Shown in pieces: positions 52,853-62,454 of a DNA stretch of 64,000 bases (position 1 is its first letter; each line of letters begins with the position of its first letter). Under the pieces are notes generated by a model. That model made no database searches. It saw only the letters and a list, made by a program, of their open reading frames with translations, and had not been told where the DNA came from. Origin of the DNA: Phycisphaerae bacterium (GTDB lineage Bacteria > Planctomycetota > Phycisphaerae > UBA1845); NCBI GenBank assembly GCA_029260075.1, contig JAJDDY010000039.1, positions 1-64,000 on the forward strand, given 5' to 3'. The position numbers were made by a program, and so were the translations under genes.

Positions 52853-54442
52853 ATGAGCAAGTCATACGACGCTATCATCATCGGCGGTGGGCACAATGGG
52901 TTGGTTTGTGCCGCCTACCTAGCCCGCGCCGGGCGACGTGTGCTTGTGCTTGAGCGCCGTCACGTTTTGGGCGGTGCCGCTGTGACCGAGGAACTCTACC
53001 CCGGGTTCAAGTTCTCCGTCTGTTCCTACGTCGTCAGCCTGTTCCGGCCCCACATCATTCGAGAGCTGTCACTACCCGAGCACGGGTTGGACATGATTCC
53101 GCTGGAATGTTCGTTTCTCCCGCTACCCAACGGCGACTCACTCTGCCGCTGGGCCGATGCACAAGATACCCGCCGTGAGATCGCCCGATTCAGCGCCAAG
53201 GATGCGGAGGTCGCCCCGGAATTCTCCATGGCGATGACCAAGCTTTCCTACTTCGCCCGCGACATTATCGAGTCGACCGCGCCGGACCCCGCTTCGATCG
53301 ACCCGCGAGAAATGATCAAGCTGCTTCGCTTGGGCAAACGATTCAAGTCGCTCGGCGCCGACATGATGCAGCTCAACATGCAGCTTATGACCATGAGCGC
53401 CGTGGATTTTCTCGACCTTTGGTTTGAGTCCGAAGTGCTCAAAGCACCCATGTCGGTCAGCGGTATCATCGGCACGTTTCTCGGCGTTCGGTCACCGAGC
53501 ACCGCCTACGTTCTGTTGCATCATTACATGGGCGAGATCGACGGGGCGTTTCGGTCGTGGGGATTCTGCCGGGGTGGTACCGGAGCTTTGAGCCTTTCTG
53601 TCGCATCGGCGGCACGTAACTTCGGCGCGGACATCAGAACGGAGATGGACGTCGAGCGCATCCTTGTCGAACACGGCGAAGCACGCGGCGTCGTACTGGC
53701 TGACGGCACGGAGTTTCGATCCAAGACTGTGGTTTCCGGACTCGACCCACACCGAACGTTTCTGCGCCTGGTCGGCGAATCCAACCTCGATCCGTCGTTC
53801 ACCACGAAAATCAAGCGCTACAAGATGCGCGGTAGTTCGGGCAAAGTGAACCTTGCGGTCGATCGGCTGCCGGAGTTCACGTGTCGGCCCAAAGGCAGCG
53901 CCCACCTGCGCGGCGACATCGCCATCGCGCCAAGTATTGACTATCTCGAACGGGCGTACGACCAAGCCAAGTATGGTGATTTCTCAGAGCGCCCGTACCT
54001 GAACGTCGTGATACCCTCGCTGGTTGATCCCAGTTTGGCGCCACCAGGTAAGCACATCGTCTCGTGTTTCGTGCAGTATGCGCCGTATGCAATCAAGGAA
54101 GGTCCGGAGTTTTGGCCACAGCGCCGCGAGGCCTTCGGCGATGCCGTCGTCGACACGCTCGCGGAATACTGCCCCGGACTAAAGGAGTCGATTCTGTTCC
54201 GCCAAGTGCTCACACCATGGGACTTGGAACAAGACTTCGGGCTCACCGAGGGCAACATTTTTCACGGCGAGCTGAGCCCTGAGCAGCTACTGTTCCAACG
54301 ACCCGTGTCCGGCTGGGCCAAGTACCGAACACCGATTCGGCACTTGTGGATGTGCGCCTCGGGAACGCACCCGGGCGGCGGCATCATGGGCGCACCCGGC
54401 GAACTTGCAGCCAAGACCATGCTAAGGACCAGAAGCGTATGA
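52853..54442 (+). CDS. FAD oxidoreductase, PYROXD2/phytoene desaturase-like (copy 1)
   Basis: This 529-residue flavoprotein has the N-terminal dinucleotide fold YDAIIIGGGHNGLVCAAYLA (glycine motif 11-16), LERRHVLGGAAVTEE and a C-terminal FAD segment with CASGTHPGGGIMGAPGELAA. This set is typical of the NAD(P)/FAD oxidoreductase group that contains PYROXD2 and CrtI. No phytoene synthase is near, so a carotenoid role is not supported. It overlaps copy 2 by ATGA. Confidence 0.85.
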   Translation: MSKSYDAIIIGGGHNGLVCAAYLARAGRRVLVLERRHVLGGAAVTEELYPGFKFSVCSYVVSLFRPHIIRELSLPEHGLDMIPLECSFLPLPNGDSLCRWADAQDTRREIARFSAKDAEVAPEFSMAMTKLSYFARDIIESTAPDPASIDPREMIKLLRLGKRFKSLGADMMQLNMQLMTMSAVDFLDLWFESEVLKAPMSVSGIIGTFLGVRSPSTAYVLLHHYMGEIDGAFRSWGFCRGGTGALSLSVASAARNFGADIRTEMDVERILVEHGEARGVVLADGTEFRSKTVVSGLDPHRTFLRLVGESNLDPSFTTKIKRYKMRGSSGKVNLAVDRLPEFTCRPKGSAHLRGDIAIAPSIDYLERAYDQAKYGDFSERPYLNVVIPSLVDPSLAPPGKHIVSCFVQYAPYAIKEGPEFWPQRREAFGDAVVDTLAEYCPGLKESILFRQVLTPWDLEQDFGLTEGNIFHGELSPEQLLFQRPVSGWAKYRTPIRHLWMCASGTHPGGGIMGAPGELAAKTMLRTRSV

Positions 54443-55998
54443 CGCCCTCCACGCAAGGATCCGGTCGATACGACGTGATCGTCATCGGTGCCGGGCACAA
54501 CGGACTTGCTGCGGCGGCGCTTCTGGGCAAGAGCGGCCGCAAGGTGCTCGTTGTCGAGCGGCGAGCGATCATCGGCGGTGTGGCGGCTGGCGAGGAGTTT
54601 CATCCCGAATATCGAACCGCCGGATTGCTTCACGATAGCTCGACGCTTTGCGTCGATATGCTGAGCACACTGCAACTCGCACGGCATGGCCTATCTCTAA
54701 CCAAAGAACCGGCGGCGGTCTTCATGCCTCACCTCGAGGGTCCGGGTTTGCTCTTAAGTCGCGACGCAGGGAACGCAGGGCAAGAGCTTGGCGCATCGTC
54801 CAATGGCGACGCGAAGGCATACGCCGAATACCGAACGTTCCTTGCGAGCATTCGTAACTTCGTACAACGCTTACTCGGCGCTCCGCCGCCGGACCTCTAC
54901 GGCGACGGCTTTTCATCCCTGATGCCACTGGTGCGTCACGGCATCGCGATGCGCCGACTTGGTCGCGATACGATGATGGAACTCATGCGCATCGTCCCGA
55001 TGCCTATCGAAGATTATCTAAACGAACGGTTCGAGTCGGACGTGCTCAAAGCCGCACTTGCGGCGCCGGGGATCTACGGAACGTTCATGGGGCCACGATC
55101 ACCCGGCGGTATGGGAAGTCTCCTTCGCTACGAGTGCATGGCCGGCGCCGCAGTGGTCGGTGGACCGGCTTCACTGATCGCCGCTCTTGAGTCGTCGGCA
55201 GAATCGCACGGCGTAGAGATTCGTACCTCAGCAGAGGTGGTCGGAATACGCGACGACGCCGACGTTGCGGTTGGCGTCACGCTCGCCGACGGCAACGAAA
55301 TCGATGCATCCGTCGTGGTGTCGTCGTGCGATCCCAAGCGGACGATTTCTTGGTTGCGATCGACTACTGAAGATACTGTTTTGCTCAAACGACAAATCCA
55401 GAACTTCCGTACGCGCGGTACAACCGCCAAGGTCAACTTGGCCCTTAGCGGGCCTTTGCGGTTTTCGTGTCGACCGGACCTAACGATCGAGCACGCACGA
55501 ATCGGCGAGACGCTCGACTATCTCGAGCACGCGTTCGATGCAGTGAAGTATCGTAAGTTTTCCGAATCGCCCATTCTCGATATTTGCGTGCCCACCGTTG
55601 CCGCACCGGACCTTGCGCCGGCCGGTCACAGCGTGGCGTCTATCCTCGTCCACTTCGCCCCGCACCATTTGGATCCTGCATGGGACAACCGATCGCGCGA
55701 TGCCCTTGGTGACACGGTAGTGGCCACACTCGAACGATACGCCCCGAACATTCGCAAGATGATCGTGGGCAAGGAAGTTCTAACGCCCGCGGATATCGCA
55801 GATCGATACGGCCTTAGTGGTGGGCACATCTACCAGGGCGAGCACGGTCTGGACCAACTGCTGATCCGCCCGACGCCGCAGTGCGTGCGGTACGAGACAC
55901 CGATCAAGGGCTTGTTCTTGGGTGGGAGCGGAAGCCATCCCGGCGGTGGCATCACCTGCGCCCCCGGCGTGCTGGCGGCGAAAACGGTCATCGGCTAA
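54439..55998 (+). CDS. FAD oxidoreductase, PYROXD2/phytoene desaturase-like (copy 2)
   Basis: This 519-residue paralogue of the previous gene shares YDVIVIGAGHNGLAAAALLG, VVERRAIIGGVAAGEEF, the KVNLALSGPL segment and the C-terminal GGSGSHPGGGITCAPGVLAA. The ATG at 54439 overlaps the stop of copy 1, so both are made together and may form a heteromer. The copies differ widely, so the duplication is old. The substrate is unknown. Confidence 0.85.
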   Translation: MTPSTQGSGRYDVIVIGAGHNGLAAAALLGKSGRKVLVVERRAIIGGVAAGEEFHPEYRTAGLLHDSSTLCVDMLSTLQLARHGLSLTKEPAAVFMPHLEGPGLLLSRDAGNAGQELGASSNGDAKAYAEYRTFLASIRNFVQRLLGAPPPDLYGDGFSSLMPLVRHGIAMRRLGRDTMMELMRIVPMPIEDYLNERFESDVLKAALAAPGIYGTFMGPRSPGGMGSLLRYECMAGAAVVGGPASLIAALESSAESHGVEIRTSAEVVGIRDDADVAVGVTLADGNEIDASVVVSSCDPKRTISWLRSTTEDTVLLKRQIQNFRTRGTTAKVNLALSGPLRFSCRPDLTIEHARIGETLDYLEHAFDAVKYRKFSESPILDICVPTVAAPDLAPAGHSVASILVHFAPHHLDPAWDNRSRDALGDTVVATLERYAPNIRKMIVGKEVLTPADIADRYGLSGGHIYQGEHGLDQLLIRPTPQCVRYETPIKGLFLGGSGSHPGGGITCAPGVLAAKTVIG

Positions 55999-56023
55999 GC
56001 ACGACGCTCAGGATGTCTTGAAC

Positions 56024-56089
56024 ACGTCGAAAAGTCAAAATGTCGGAAGAATCAGAGCTAACCGTTTCGACATTTTGACATTTCGACGT
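56024..56089. terminator. Long inverted repeat after the oxidoreductase pair
   Basis: Arms of 22 bases (56024-56045 and 56068-56089) are inverse with one mismatch around a 22-base loop. The core is GTCAAAATGTCG/CGACATTTTGAC. It starts 26 bases after the copy 2 stop and is followed by tandem TCGACGTC units to about 56107. It may stop or stabilise the transcript. Confidence 0.55.
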
Positions 56090-56195
56090 CTCGACGTCTC
56101 GACGTTTCTACACGCCGACGTTTGATTTATCGGCTGGACATCGATAAGGTCGATGCCCGTGTGATCCCAAGAACTCCTTGTCGTGAGAATGATCC

Positions 56196-57473
56196 ATGAC
56201 CGTTGCCGCAGAGACCTCGTTCGACCACATCGCCGCCGTCGATCCGGAAATCTTTCCCATCATGAACGCCGAGGTGCGTCGTCAGCAGGATACGATCGAG
56301 CTCATCGCCTCCGAAAACCATGTGTCGAAGGCCGTGCTTGAGGCATTGGGATCGGTGTTCACGAACAAGTATGCCGAGGGTTATCCGGGACGAAGATACT
56401 ACGGTGGCTGCGAGAACATGGACGGCGTCGAAGACTTGGCGCGCAACCGGGCCAAGCAAATCTTCGGATGCGACCATGCCAACGTTCAGCCCCATTCCGG
56501 AAGCCAGGCCAACACCGCGGTCTTTCTTGCTGCGCTCCAACCCGGCGACACGATCTTGTCGCTCGACCTCGCACACGGCGGCCACCTGTCGCACGGGTTG
56601 AGAGTCAACATCAGCGGTTTGCTTTACAATATCGTTTCGTACGGCGTGGACCGCAAGACGGAACAGTTTGACTTCAACGAAATTCGCCGCCTCGCTCGCG
56701 AGCATAAGCCTAAGTTGATCATCACGGGTGCGTCAGCCTACCCTCGCACGATTGATTTCGACACGTTTTCGGAGATCGCCGAAGAAGTGGGCGCGGCGCA
56801 CATGGCGGACATCGCGCACATTGCAGGCCTCGTGGCGACCGGTTTGCATCCCAGCCCAATCGCGTCTGCAGACTATGTCACGTCCACGACACACAAGACG
56901 CTTCGCGGTCCGCGCGGCGGACTCATCATGTGCAAAGAAGCATACGCCAAGAAGATCGATTCGCGCATCTTCCCCGGTTCACAGGGCGGACCCTTGATGC
57001 ACTGCATCGCCGCCAAGGCGATTGCGTTTCACGAGGCGTTGCAGCCGGAGTTCGCGACCTATCAAGAGCAGATCATTGACAACGCCCGAGCGCTCGCCGA
57101 GGCGTTGGTGAGCAAGGGCAACCGCATCGTATCTGGCGGAACGGACAACCATCTCATGCTGCTCGATCTGCGGCCGGCGTATCCCAACGTGACAGGTCAG
57201 CAGGCGGAAGACTGGCTTGGGGCGGCTGGGATGATTGTCAACAAGAACATGATCCCGTTCGACGAGCGGAAGCCGACGCAAACCAGCGGACTGCGTCTCG
57301 GCACACCGGCGGCGACCACGCGCGGACTCAAAGAGGACGAGATGCGGCAAATCGGCGTTTGGATCGATCGGGTGCTACAGAGTCAAGGTCCTGAGAGCGG
57401 ATCGGACGGCGCGGCCACAATCGAAGCGGTACGCGCTGAAGTTCGTTCGATGTGTGATCAGTTCCCACTGTGA
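56196..57473 (+). CDS. glyA: Serine hydroxymethyltransferase
   Basis: This 425-residue PLP enzyme converts serine and tetrahydrofolate to glycine and methylene-tetrahydrofolate. Evidence includes [35 protein letters not shown], the [12 protein letters not shown] segment and the PLP lysine K234 in [13 protein letters not shown]. Length is standard. It stands alone between the palindrome at 56.0 kb and a secreted thioredoxin-like protein. Confidence 0.97.
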   Translation: MTVAAETSFDHIAAVDPEIFPIMNAEVRRQQDTIELIASENHVSKAVLEALGSVFTNKYAEGYPGRRYYGGCENMDGVEDLARNRAKQIFGCDHANVQPHSGSQANTAVFLAALQPGDTILSLDLAHGGHLSHGLRVNISGLLYNIVSYGVDRKTEQFDFNEIRRLAREHKPKLIITGASAYPRTIDFDTFSEIAEEVGAAHMADIAHIAGLVATGLHPSPIASADYVTSTTHKTLRGPRGGLIMCKEAYAKKIDSRIFPGSQGGPLMHCIAAKAIAFHEALQPEFATYQEQIIDNARALAEALVSKGNRIVSGGTDNHLMLLDLRPAYPNVTGQQAEDWLGAAGMIVNKNMIPFDERKPTQTSGLRLGTPAATTRGLKEDEMRQIGVWIDRVLQSQGPESGSDGAATIEAVRAEVRSMCDQFPL

Positions 57474-57711
57474 CGGATGCGTCCGCGAGGGACGCAGGAA
57501 CGGGTTTCCAATCTCGTCCGCGCCCATCCACAGCATCGCCACCACTGGCGGACGACCGGAGGCCAATGTCTTCGACACACGACCGCGACGTCGCCATCGC
57601 AACTTCTCCGCACAAGTCAGCTCGATTCTCGAAAACAAACGGCCGAAACTGACCGATAAGACGTGGTGGTATCGCGCGGGATCGCGCGTTTTGGGAACAG
57701 GAACCATCGCG

Positions 57712-59067
57712 ATGATCAACCACTCGGTAACTTGGCTGTTTGTTTCGGCAATGTACTCACTCGCGGCGCCGCCGTTTGCGGAGCACGGGTTCGAGGAAGC
57801 CCGCGATGTTGCGGGTCGCGAGAACAAACTCGTCTTGCTGTTCTTCAGCAAGATTGACGACGACCAGAGCAACGGTTACCGGCAAGCGACTTGGCTTGAC
57901 GACGAAGTGAAGACTTGGATCGAGGAACGCGCTGTAGCCATTGAGGTTTCGACGAACGAGATGTCGCGCCTGAGTTCACGTTTCGACGTGGAAACCCTTC
58001 CGACCGTACTGTTGGTCTCGCCATCGGGATCGACGCGGGCGCGCATTAGCGGATATCGTGGACCGCGGCGGTTCATCTCGGAGATGAATCAGCGACTGCG
58101 GGCAAGTGACCCGCTGGCGCTGGCCCGGGAGCGATTCGACACATCGGCCGACCAACCCTCAGCAGCACTTGCGTTCGCACGTGAACTAGAACGCATAGGT
58201 CGAATCGACGAAGCACTTGCGCAATACGTGAATGCGTTTGAGGGCAGAGGCGCTGCGATCACGAGCTACGGCGGTATTCAAATGTTAGTTCTTGACGAAG
58301 TCGGAAGGCTCGCTGCAACGAACGACGCCGCCAACGCCGTGCTCGTGCGATGGCGTGACGAGAGTCGTCGTCGTCTTATTACCGGTAAGCCGCAGCGGAC
58401 AGACCCAGCCATCCTCGTCACCGCCGATATGCAGCTCGATGCACTCCCCGACGCGCTGTCAGCCTACCAAGTGGTCTCGGATCAGTACCCAAGACAACCG
58501 ACGACGCGGCTATTGCGGGCGTCGATCGTCCGGGGCGCGATCGATGCTCGTGCCTACTCAACGGTCGTTAAGCTTGTCAACCCTGTCGAGCAAATCGGAC
58601 AGGCCCATCAGCTATATCAAAACGACAGCAACCGCCCCATTCCGCCTGACGTTGATGCGGACAACTATCGTGCCTTCGTCCGTCGCACGTTCGTCGACCG
58701 AACGATTGGATACTATGAAGTGTTGATCGGGACCGGTCACGCGGATGAGGCATCGACGGTCGCGTCTATGCTCTTGGCTGTTGACGGACGACCGACCACG
58801 TACCACGCGCTGGCTCAAGCCGGAGCGCGCACCGGCCAGCCGACATTGGACAACGTAGCCCAAGCATCGTACGCGGTGGAACACACGACGCCGATATCGC
58901 TCGAAACGCTTTCGACGCTTGTTCGAATTCATACACTGCGGAAGGAAACCGAGGACGCTTCGCGAATCGTCGAGCTATATGCACCGAAGCTCGCAACGCA
59001 GCGCGATCGGAATACCTTGCGACAATGCTTGGCTGACAAGGCACCGACAAGTCCGATCGCGCCGTGA
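57712..59067 (+). CDS. Exported thioredoxin-fold protein without CxxC
   Basis: This 451-residue protein starts with an export segment (MINHSVTWLFVSAMYSLAAP), then a thioredoxin-like domain (about 25-130: NKLVLLFFSKIDDDQ, VETLPTVLLVSPSGSTRARI). The usual redox-active CxxC is absent, so disulfide exchange is unlikely. A long helical, TPR-like region fills the rest (ALAFARELERIGRIDEALAQ). The start at ATG 57712 is chosen because it opens the signal. Function is unknown. Confidence 0.7.
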   Translation: MINHSVTWLFVSAMYSLAAPPFAEHGFEEARDVAGRENKLVLLFFSKIDDDQSNGYRQATWLDDEVKTWIEERAVAIEVSTNEMSRLSSRFDVETLPTVLLVSPSGSTRARISGYRGPRRFISEMNQRLRASDPLALARERFDTSADQPSAALAFARELERIGRIDEALAQYVNAFEGRGAAITSYGGIQMLVLDEVGRLAATNDAANAVLVRWRDESRRRLITGKPQRTDPAILVTADMQLDALPDALSAYQVVSDQYPRQPTTRLLRASIVRGAIDARAYSTVVKLVNPVEQIGQAHQLYQNDSNRPIPPDVDADNYRAFVRRTFVDRTIGYYEVLIGTGHADEASTVASMLLAVDGRPTTYHALAQAGARTGQPTLDNVAQASYAVEHTTPISLETLSTLVRIHTLRKETEDASRIVELYAPKLATQRDRNTLRQCLADKAPTSPIAP

Positions 59068-59146
59068 CATTTCTACTTCACGAACCGCCGCGTGCCTAGT
59101 CCCAGAATGTGTGCGAGAAGACGTATTGGAGGGTTTGCGATGAACC

Positions 59147-59212
59147 GAGCCGCGCCCGTGAGGAAGCGGTTTTCGCCAGCGAGCCAGGATCGCTTCCTTA
59201 CGGGCGCGGCTC
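59147..59212. terminator. Large hairpin between convergent genes (family B core)
   Basis: GAGCCGCGCCCGTGAGGAAG (then CG) and CGCTTCCTTACGGGCGCGGC (then TC) are inverse over 22 bases with one mismatch around a 22-base loop. It lies between two convergent genes and is the core of family B without its outer ends. A role as two-way terminator is likely. Confidence 0.6.
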
Positions 59213-59296
59213 GAAAAGAAGCTTCTCACACACGTTCTCAGGCTGAACATGACACAAGTGGATCGGATGTCGAAAGGGTCGGCAGCGTGACGATGG

Positions 59297-60337
59297 TCAG
59301 GGGGCGCCGGTCGGCAGGTTCCAGGGTGCGGCGTTGAGTACGCCGGCGGTCTGGTTTTTCGGGTCACCTACCCACTTGTAGGCCTCGGAGAGAACTTGTG
59401 CGCGTCTTTCGTACCCGCCCTGTTGGAATTCATCGCGAATCTTGCCGCCAGACGAGCCCACGACAGACACCAGAATCTCCTCCAACGACCAGATGGTTCG
59501 CTCAAGAATGTCCCGCTCCTCGAAGGCAAGATTCGGCGCGTTGTATCGCTCCGCATCCAATCGGAGCAGCACCCCGAGTCGGTGAACAAGCTGAGTCTTC
59601 TGTGCAGCGGTCAACCCGTCGAGCACACCGGGGCGCTGAAGAAAATAGTAGGCAAACAGCTCGACCCCGTCTGCGATTCCGCCGAGCCGACGACGCGTCG
59701 ACACACGCCGGTCCAGCAATGCGATGTACGTGTCGAAGACCACCGCGACTTGGCTAGGATAGTCGAGCGCCTCAAAAATTCGCCCCAAGACGGCCGAACT
59801 CGTCTCGGCAGCGCCCGCATCGGCCAACGCCTTAACGACCAGCGCCAGCTTGGGTGCATCGGTCCCTATGGCCGCCCGCTGCGCCACCAAGCCCTTGGCG
59901 CACAGCGCGCGTGGTACCACGTGCTTCGACTTAAGGCAAGACAGCAACGCAGGCAGCGTTTCCACCCGGTTGAGATCGACGAGAACCTGAGCCAGCGCCC
60001 AGGCGAGTCTTGGGTTGAGACGCGGATTGGAAAAACTGGTTTCCGCAACCTTTGCGAACTGGGCCGGGAACTGCGCAGCAAAGGCCTGCCCGTTGCCGGG
60101 ATGCTGTGCCTGAATACGGAAACGTTCGCGGAAAGCTACCAACTCGCGGAAATTGCTGATTTCGTTCGTGATCCACTGACGGATGCGATCCTGATCGCCC
60201 GAGCCGACGGCAGCCATGCCGCGGATCGTATCAATCATCGAATCCAACTGGTTTCCCTGCTGCGCACGAACGGCGGAATCCCCCACGCCCACGAGACAGA
60301 CAAGGCACACCAAGCCATACACAACTGTTCTTCGCAT
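59297..60337 (-). CDS. Exported helical-repeat protein of unknown function
   Basis: This 346-residue protein has a clear signal peptide (MRRTVVYGLVCLVCLVGVGD, then SAVRAQ) and an all-helical body with HEAT-like units (NPRLAWALAQVLVDLNRVET, then LPALLSCLKSKHVVPRALCA). I recognise no catalytic motif. A periplasmic scaffold role is a guess. The start is ATG 60337. Confidence 0.65.
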   Translation of the reverse strand: MRRTVVYGLVCLVCLVGVGDSAVRAQQGNQLDSMIDTIRGMAAVGSGDQDRIRQWITNEISNFRELVAFRERFRIQAQHPGNGQAFAAQFPAQFAKVAETSFSNPRLNPRLAWALAQVLVDLNRVETLPALLSCLKSKHVVPRALCAKGLVAQRAAIGTDAPKLALVVKALADAGAAETSSAVLGRIFEALDYPSQVAVVFDTYIALLDRRVSTRRRLGGIADGVELFAYYFLQRPGVLDGLTAAQKTQLVHRLGVLLRLDAERYNAPNLAFEERDILERTIWSLEEILVSVVGSSGGKIRDEFQQGGYERRAQVLSEAYKWVGDPKNQTAGVLNAAPWNLPTGAP

Positions 60338-60857
60338 TCAACATCTCTCGTCGTCGCGACCGGGCAAGCTGTCGATCGGCCAACTTAACCAGGGGTTCCA
60401 AGCGAGGTCCGCAACGGAAATCGCCGCCTGGACTGCACCATCAGCGGGCTGTCGCCGCAGTCCAAAGAGGGGAAGCATCCCGGATCGCCCCACCTATGTC
60501 AAGTCACAGGGCACCGCACGAAGGCGGGGGAGAAGGGCACAACGCACGTTGTCTTGGCGGTCCGGACTGGGGCGTTTCCCTCCGTTCCGAACGTCAACCC
60601 GGCCCCACCCGTCCCGGGGTCAAGCCCACGCCATGGCGAGTGTGACGCGTTTTGGATAGCGCGCTCAGACGTAGTGTACCTTGACCCACGACGATAAGAC
60701 GTATAGCTTCGCGGGCAGGCGAACGGCTTCTATCCAACTGTAGCGTCTGGGCACCAATTCTTCGTGGTACGCCATGACATTCCGCTGCTACCTTTGGAGC
60801 GAGAATGCCATAGTGTGTAGACACACCGCCATCCGGGGCTGCTTGGATTGATGGTTC
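60338..60857. other. Gap upstream of rex
   Basis: No gene is supported. GTGTGT-AG-ACACAC at 60813-60826 is a short palindrome 32 bases before the rex start and might be an operator. It does not match the TTGTGA-type Rex box. Confidence 0.35.
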
Positions 60858-61514
60858 ATGGGCAAATCGGACAGCATACCGGCGCCAGCCGTTCGCCGCC
60901 TCAGCTTATACCTCCGACAACTCGAAGCCTTCCAGGTTCGCAGTGTGCGTACGGTGTCAAGCAAACAGCTGGGTGAAGCGCTGAGCCTTTCCGACGCCCA
61001 GGTCCGAAAAGATCTCGCCTACTTCGGGCAGTTCGGCCTGCCCGGGGTCGGCTACCGCGTGCCCGACCTTATCCAGCGCGTCCGCGGCATTCTCGGTACG
61101 GACAAAATGTCCAACGCGTTGCTGGTCGGTGTCGGAAATCTCGGCCGGGCGCTGATAGCTTTTCGCGGATTCGCCAAGCGCGGATTTCGCATCGCAGCAG
61201 CGTTCGACAAGGATGCGTCAAAAATCGGGCTAGAAATATCAGGCCCGACGATGCTGCGCGTTCAACCCCTCAAGGATATGGCGACGGCGGCTAAGGCTGA
61301 GTCGGCACGTCTCGGCGTCTTGGCGGTTCCGGCCGAGTCTGCTCAAGCGGTAGCGGATCAGATGATCGCAGCCGGGATACTCGGTCTATTGAACTTCGCG
61401 CCGGTGCGTTTGCAAGTTCGTTCGCATGTAGCCGTTTCTTCCGTCGACTTGGCTGTTCACCTTGAGCAGCTTTCGTTCCAACTCTCCGACCACGCCAATC
61501 CGGCGTGTGACTAG
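60858..61514 (+). CDS. rex: Redox-sensing transcriptional repressor Rex
   Basis: This 218-residue regulator has an N-terminal winged helix (RRLSLYLRQLEAFQV to QVRKDLAYFGQFGLPGVGY) and a C-terminal Rossmann domain with the NADH loop GVGNLGRAL. Both are typical of Rex, which senses the NADH/NAD ratio and represses fermentation or respiratory genes. The stop codon TAG lies inside the left end of a family B element (CTAGCAGTTTGTCAC from 61511). The C-terminus (FQLSDHANPACD) may have been altered by that insertion. Confidence 0.93.
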   Translation: MGKSDSIPAPAVRRLSLYLRQLEAFQVRSVRTVSSKQLGEALSLSDAQVRKDLAYFGQFGLPGVGYRVPDLIQRVRGILGTDKMSNALLVGVGNLGRALIAFRGFAKRGFRIAAAFDKDASKIGLEISGPTMLRVQPLKDMATAAKAESARLGVLAVPAESAQAVADQMIAAGILGLLNFAPVRLQVRSHVAVSSVDLAVHLEQLSFQLSDHANPACD

Positions 61515-61680
61515 CAGTTTGTCACGACCCAAATGACGGGTTTGTCGGATCCGAGCCAATCCGAGCCGAGCCGCGACCGTGAGGGAGCGTTGTCGAGCTG
61601 TCACGTCCGACTTGCCAGAGTCCGCTTCCTTACCGACGCGGCTCCGCTAACCCTTCCTTCGACGTGCAACAGAACACAAG
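61511..61680. repeat. MITE-like element, family B copy 4
   Basis: The ends CTAGCAGTTTGTCAC and GTGCAACAGAACACAAG are degraded copies of the family termini. Inside are GAGCCGCGACCGTGAGGGAGC and CCGCTTCCTTACCGACGCGG. The element provides the rex stop codon. The rest of the gap to 61921 shows no gene. Confidence 0.55.
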
Positions 61681-61921
61681 CAGCCGGGTGACGCCCTTGT
61701 CCGTCTGTAGGCACGGTTGTGTCGGTGCGCTCGTGCGACGTCGGCTTTCCACGCGCGCATGTATCGACCCTTCACTATGGCCGCGCCGTTTCAACCAACT
61801 GCTCGAACGCACGCCCGTTGTGATTAGGTCCTTGCTTGGCTACAATAAAGTTTGTTTGGACAGTCCCTCGCGTCTTTCGCATTGTCCTCGCGCCGTTCCG
61901 GCACCGGGAGCATTCGTCGGT

Positions 61922-62185
61922 ATGACACCATCGACCGACTCAACGTCTTCGCAACAGAAGCAACTACACAAGCGTATCGCCGCTGTGATCGAGACCGTTC
62001 GGCCCATGGCACAAAGCGACGGCGGAGATTTCGAACTCGTTGACGTTTCGCCCCATGGCGTCGTGCAGATTCGCCTGCTCGGCGCATGCGTCGGCTGCCC
62101 ATCCAGCGAAACGACGATTTCTCTCGGCATCGAACGCGCACTGAAGGACCGCGTTCCAGAAGTCAAACGGGTAGTGCGCGTGTAG
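61922..62185 (+). CDS. NifU-type iron-sulfur scaffold
   Basis: This 87-residue protein is a NifU C-terminal domain: IETVRPMAQSDGGDFELVDV, then GACVGCPSS with the cluster cysteines C56 and C59. Such proteins carry or deliver a 4Fe-4S cluster. The short form matches Nfu-like proteins. ATG 61922 begins the domain after a small unstructured stretch. It may serve the radical SAM enzyme RlmN encoded 270 bases downstream. Confidence 0.9.
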   Translation: MTPSTDSTSSQQKQLHKRIAAVIETVRPMAQSDGGDFELVDVSPHGVVQIRLLGACVGCPSSETTISLGIERALKDRVPEVKRVVRV

Positions 62186-62203
62186 CAAGTTAGGCGATGA
62201 CAG

Positions 62204-62330
62204 TGCAGCGGGGTGCGTGACACAATCGGCGGGCAGCTTTCAGAGCCCGAAGCGCCAGCGCCGGGTCTTGGGTGGTCAACTAAACGTGTTGGGACCCGCT
62301 CGCTTGCGCTCGGGGCTCTGACAAGAACTA
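62204..62330. repeat. Family E repeat
   Basis: TGCAGCGGGGTGCGTGACAC followed by AATCGGCGG (62204-62232) matches 13222-13252 and 13406-13441. It is followed by TCAGAGCCCG and, near 62320, GGGCTCTGAC, the inverse boundary words. It fills the gap between the NifU-type gene and rlmN. Confidence 0.55.
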
Positions 62331-62454
62331 CGTCGCAGACTGAATCGCGCACGGGTTCGATGATTCGCAAGCCGCCAAGAGTGTCACGCACGCTGTGCAG
62401 CGCTCTTCCAGTGCACGGCTGGCGTGATCAGGCGGCCGACGCCACAATAGACGC

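Noticed and set aside
59396..60388. 330-codon frame opposite the exported helical protein
   Set aside because: The opposite strand has a clean signal peptide and normal composition; this frame does not.
60813..60826. Rex autoregulatory operator
   Set aside because: GTGTGT-AG-ACACAC is a palindrome but does not match the known Rex box, so it is noted only as a possible operator.
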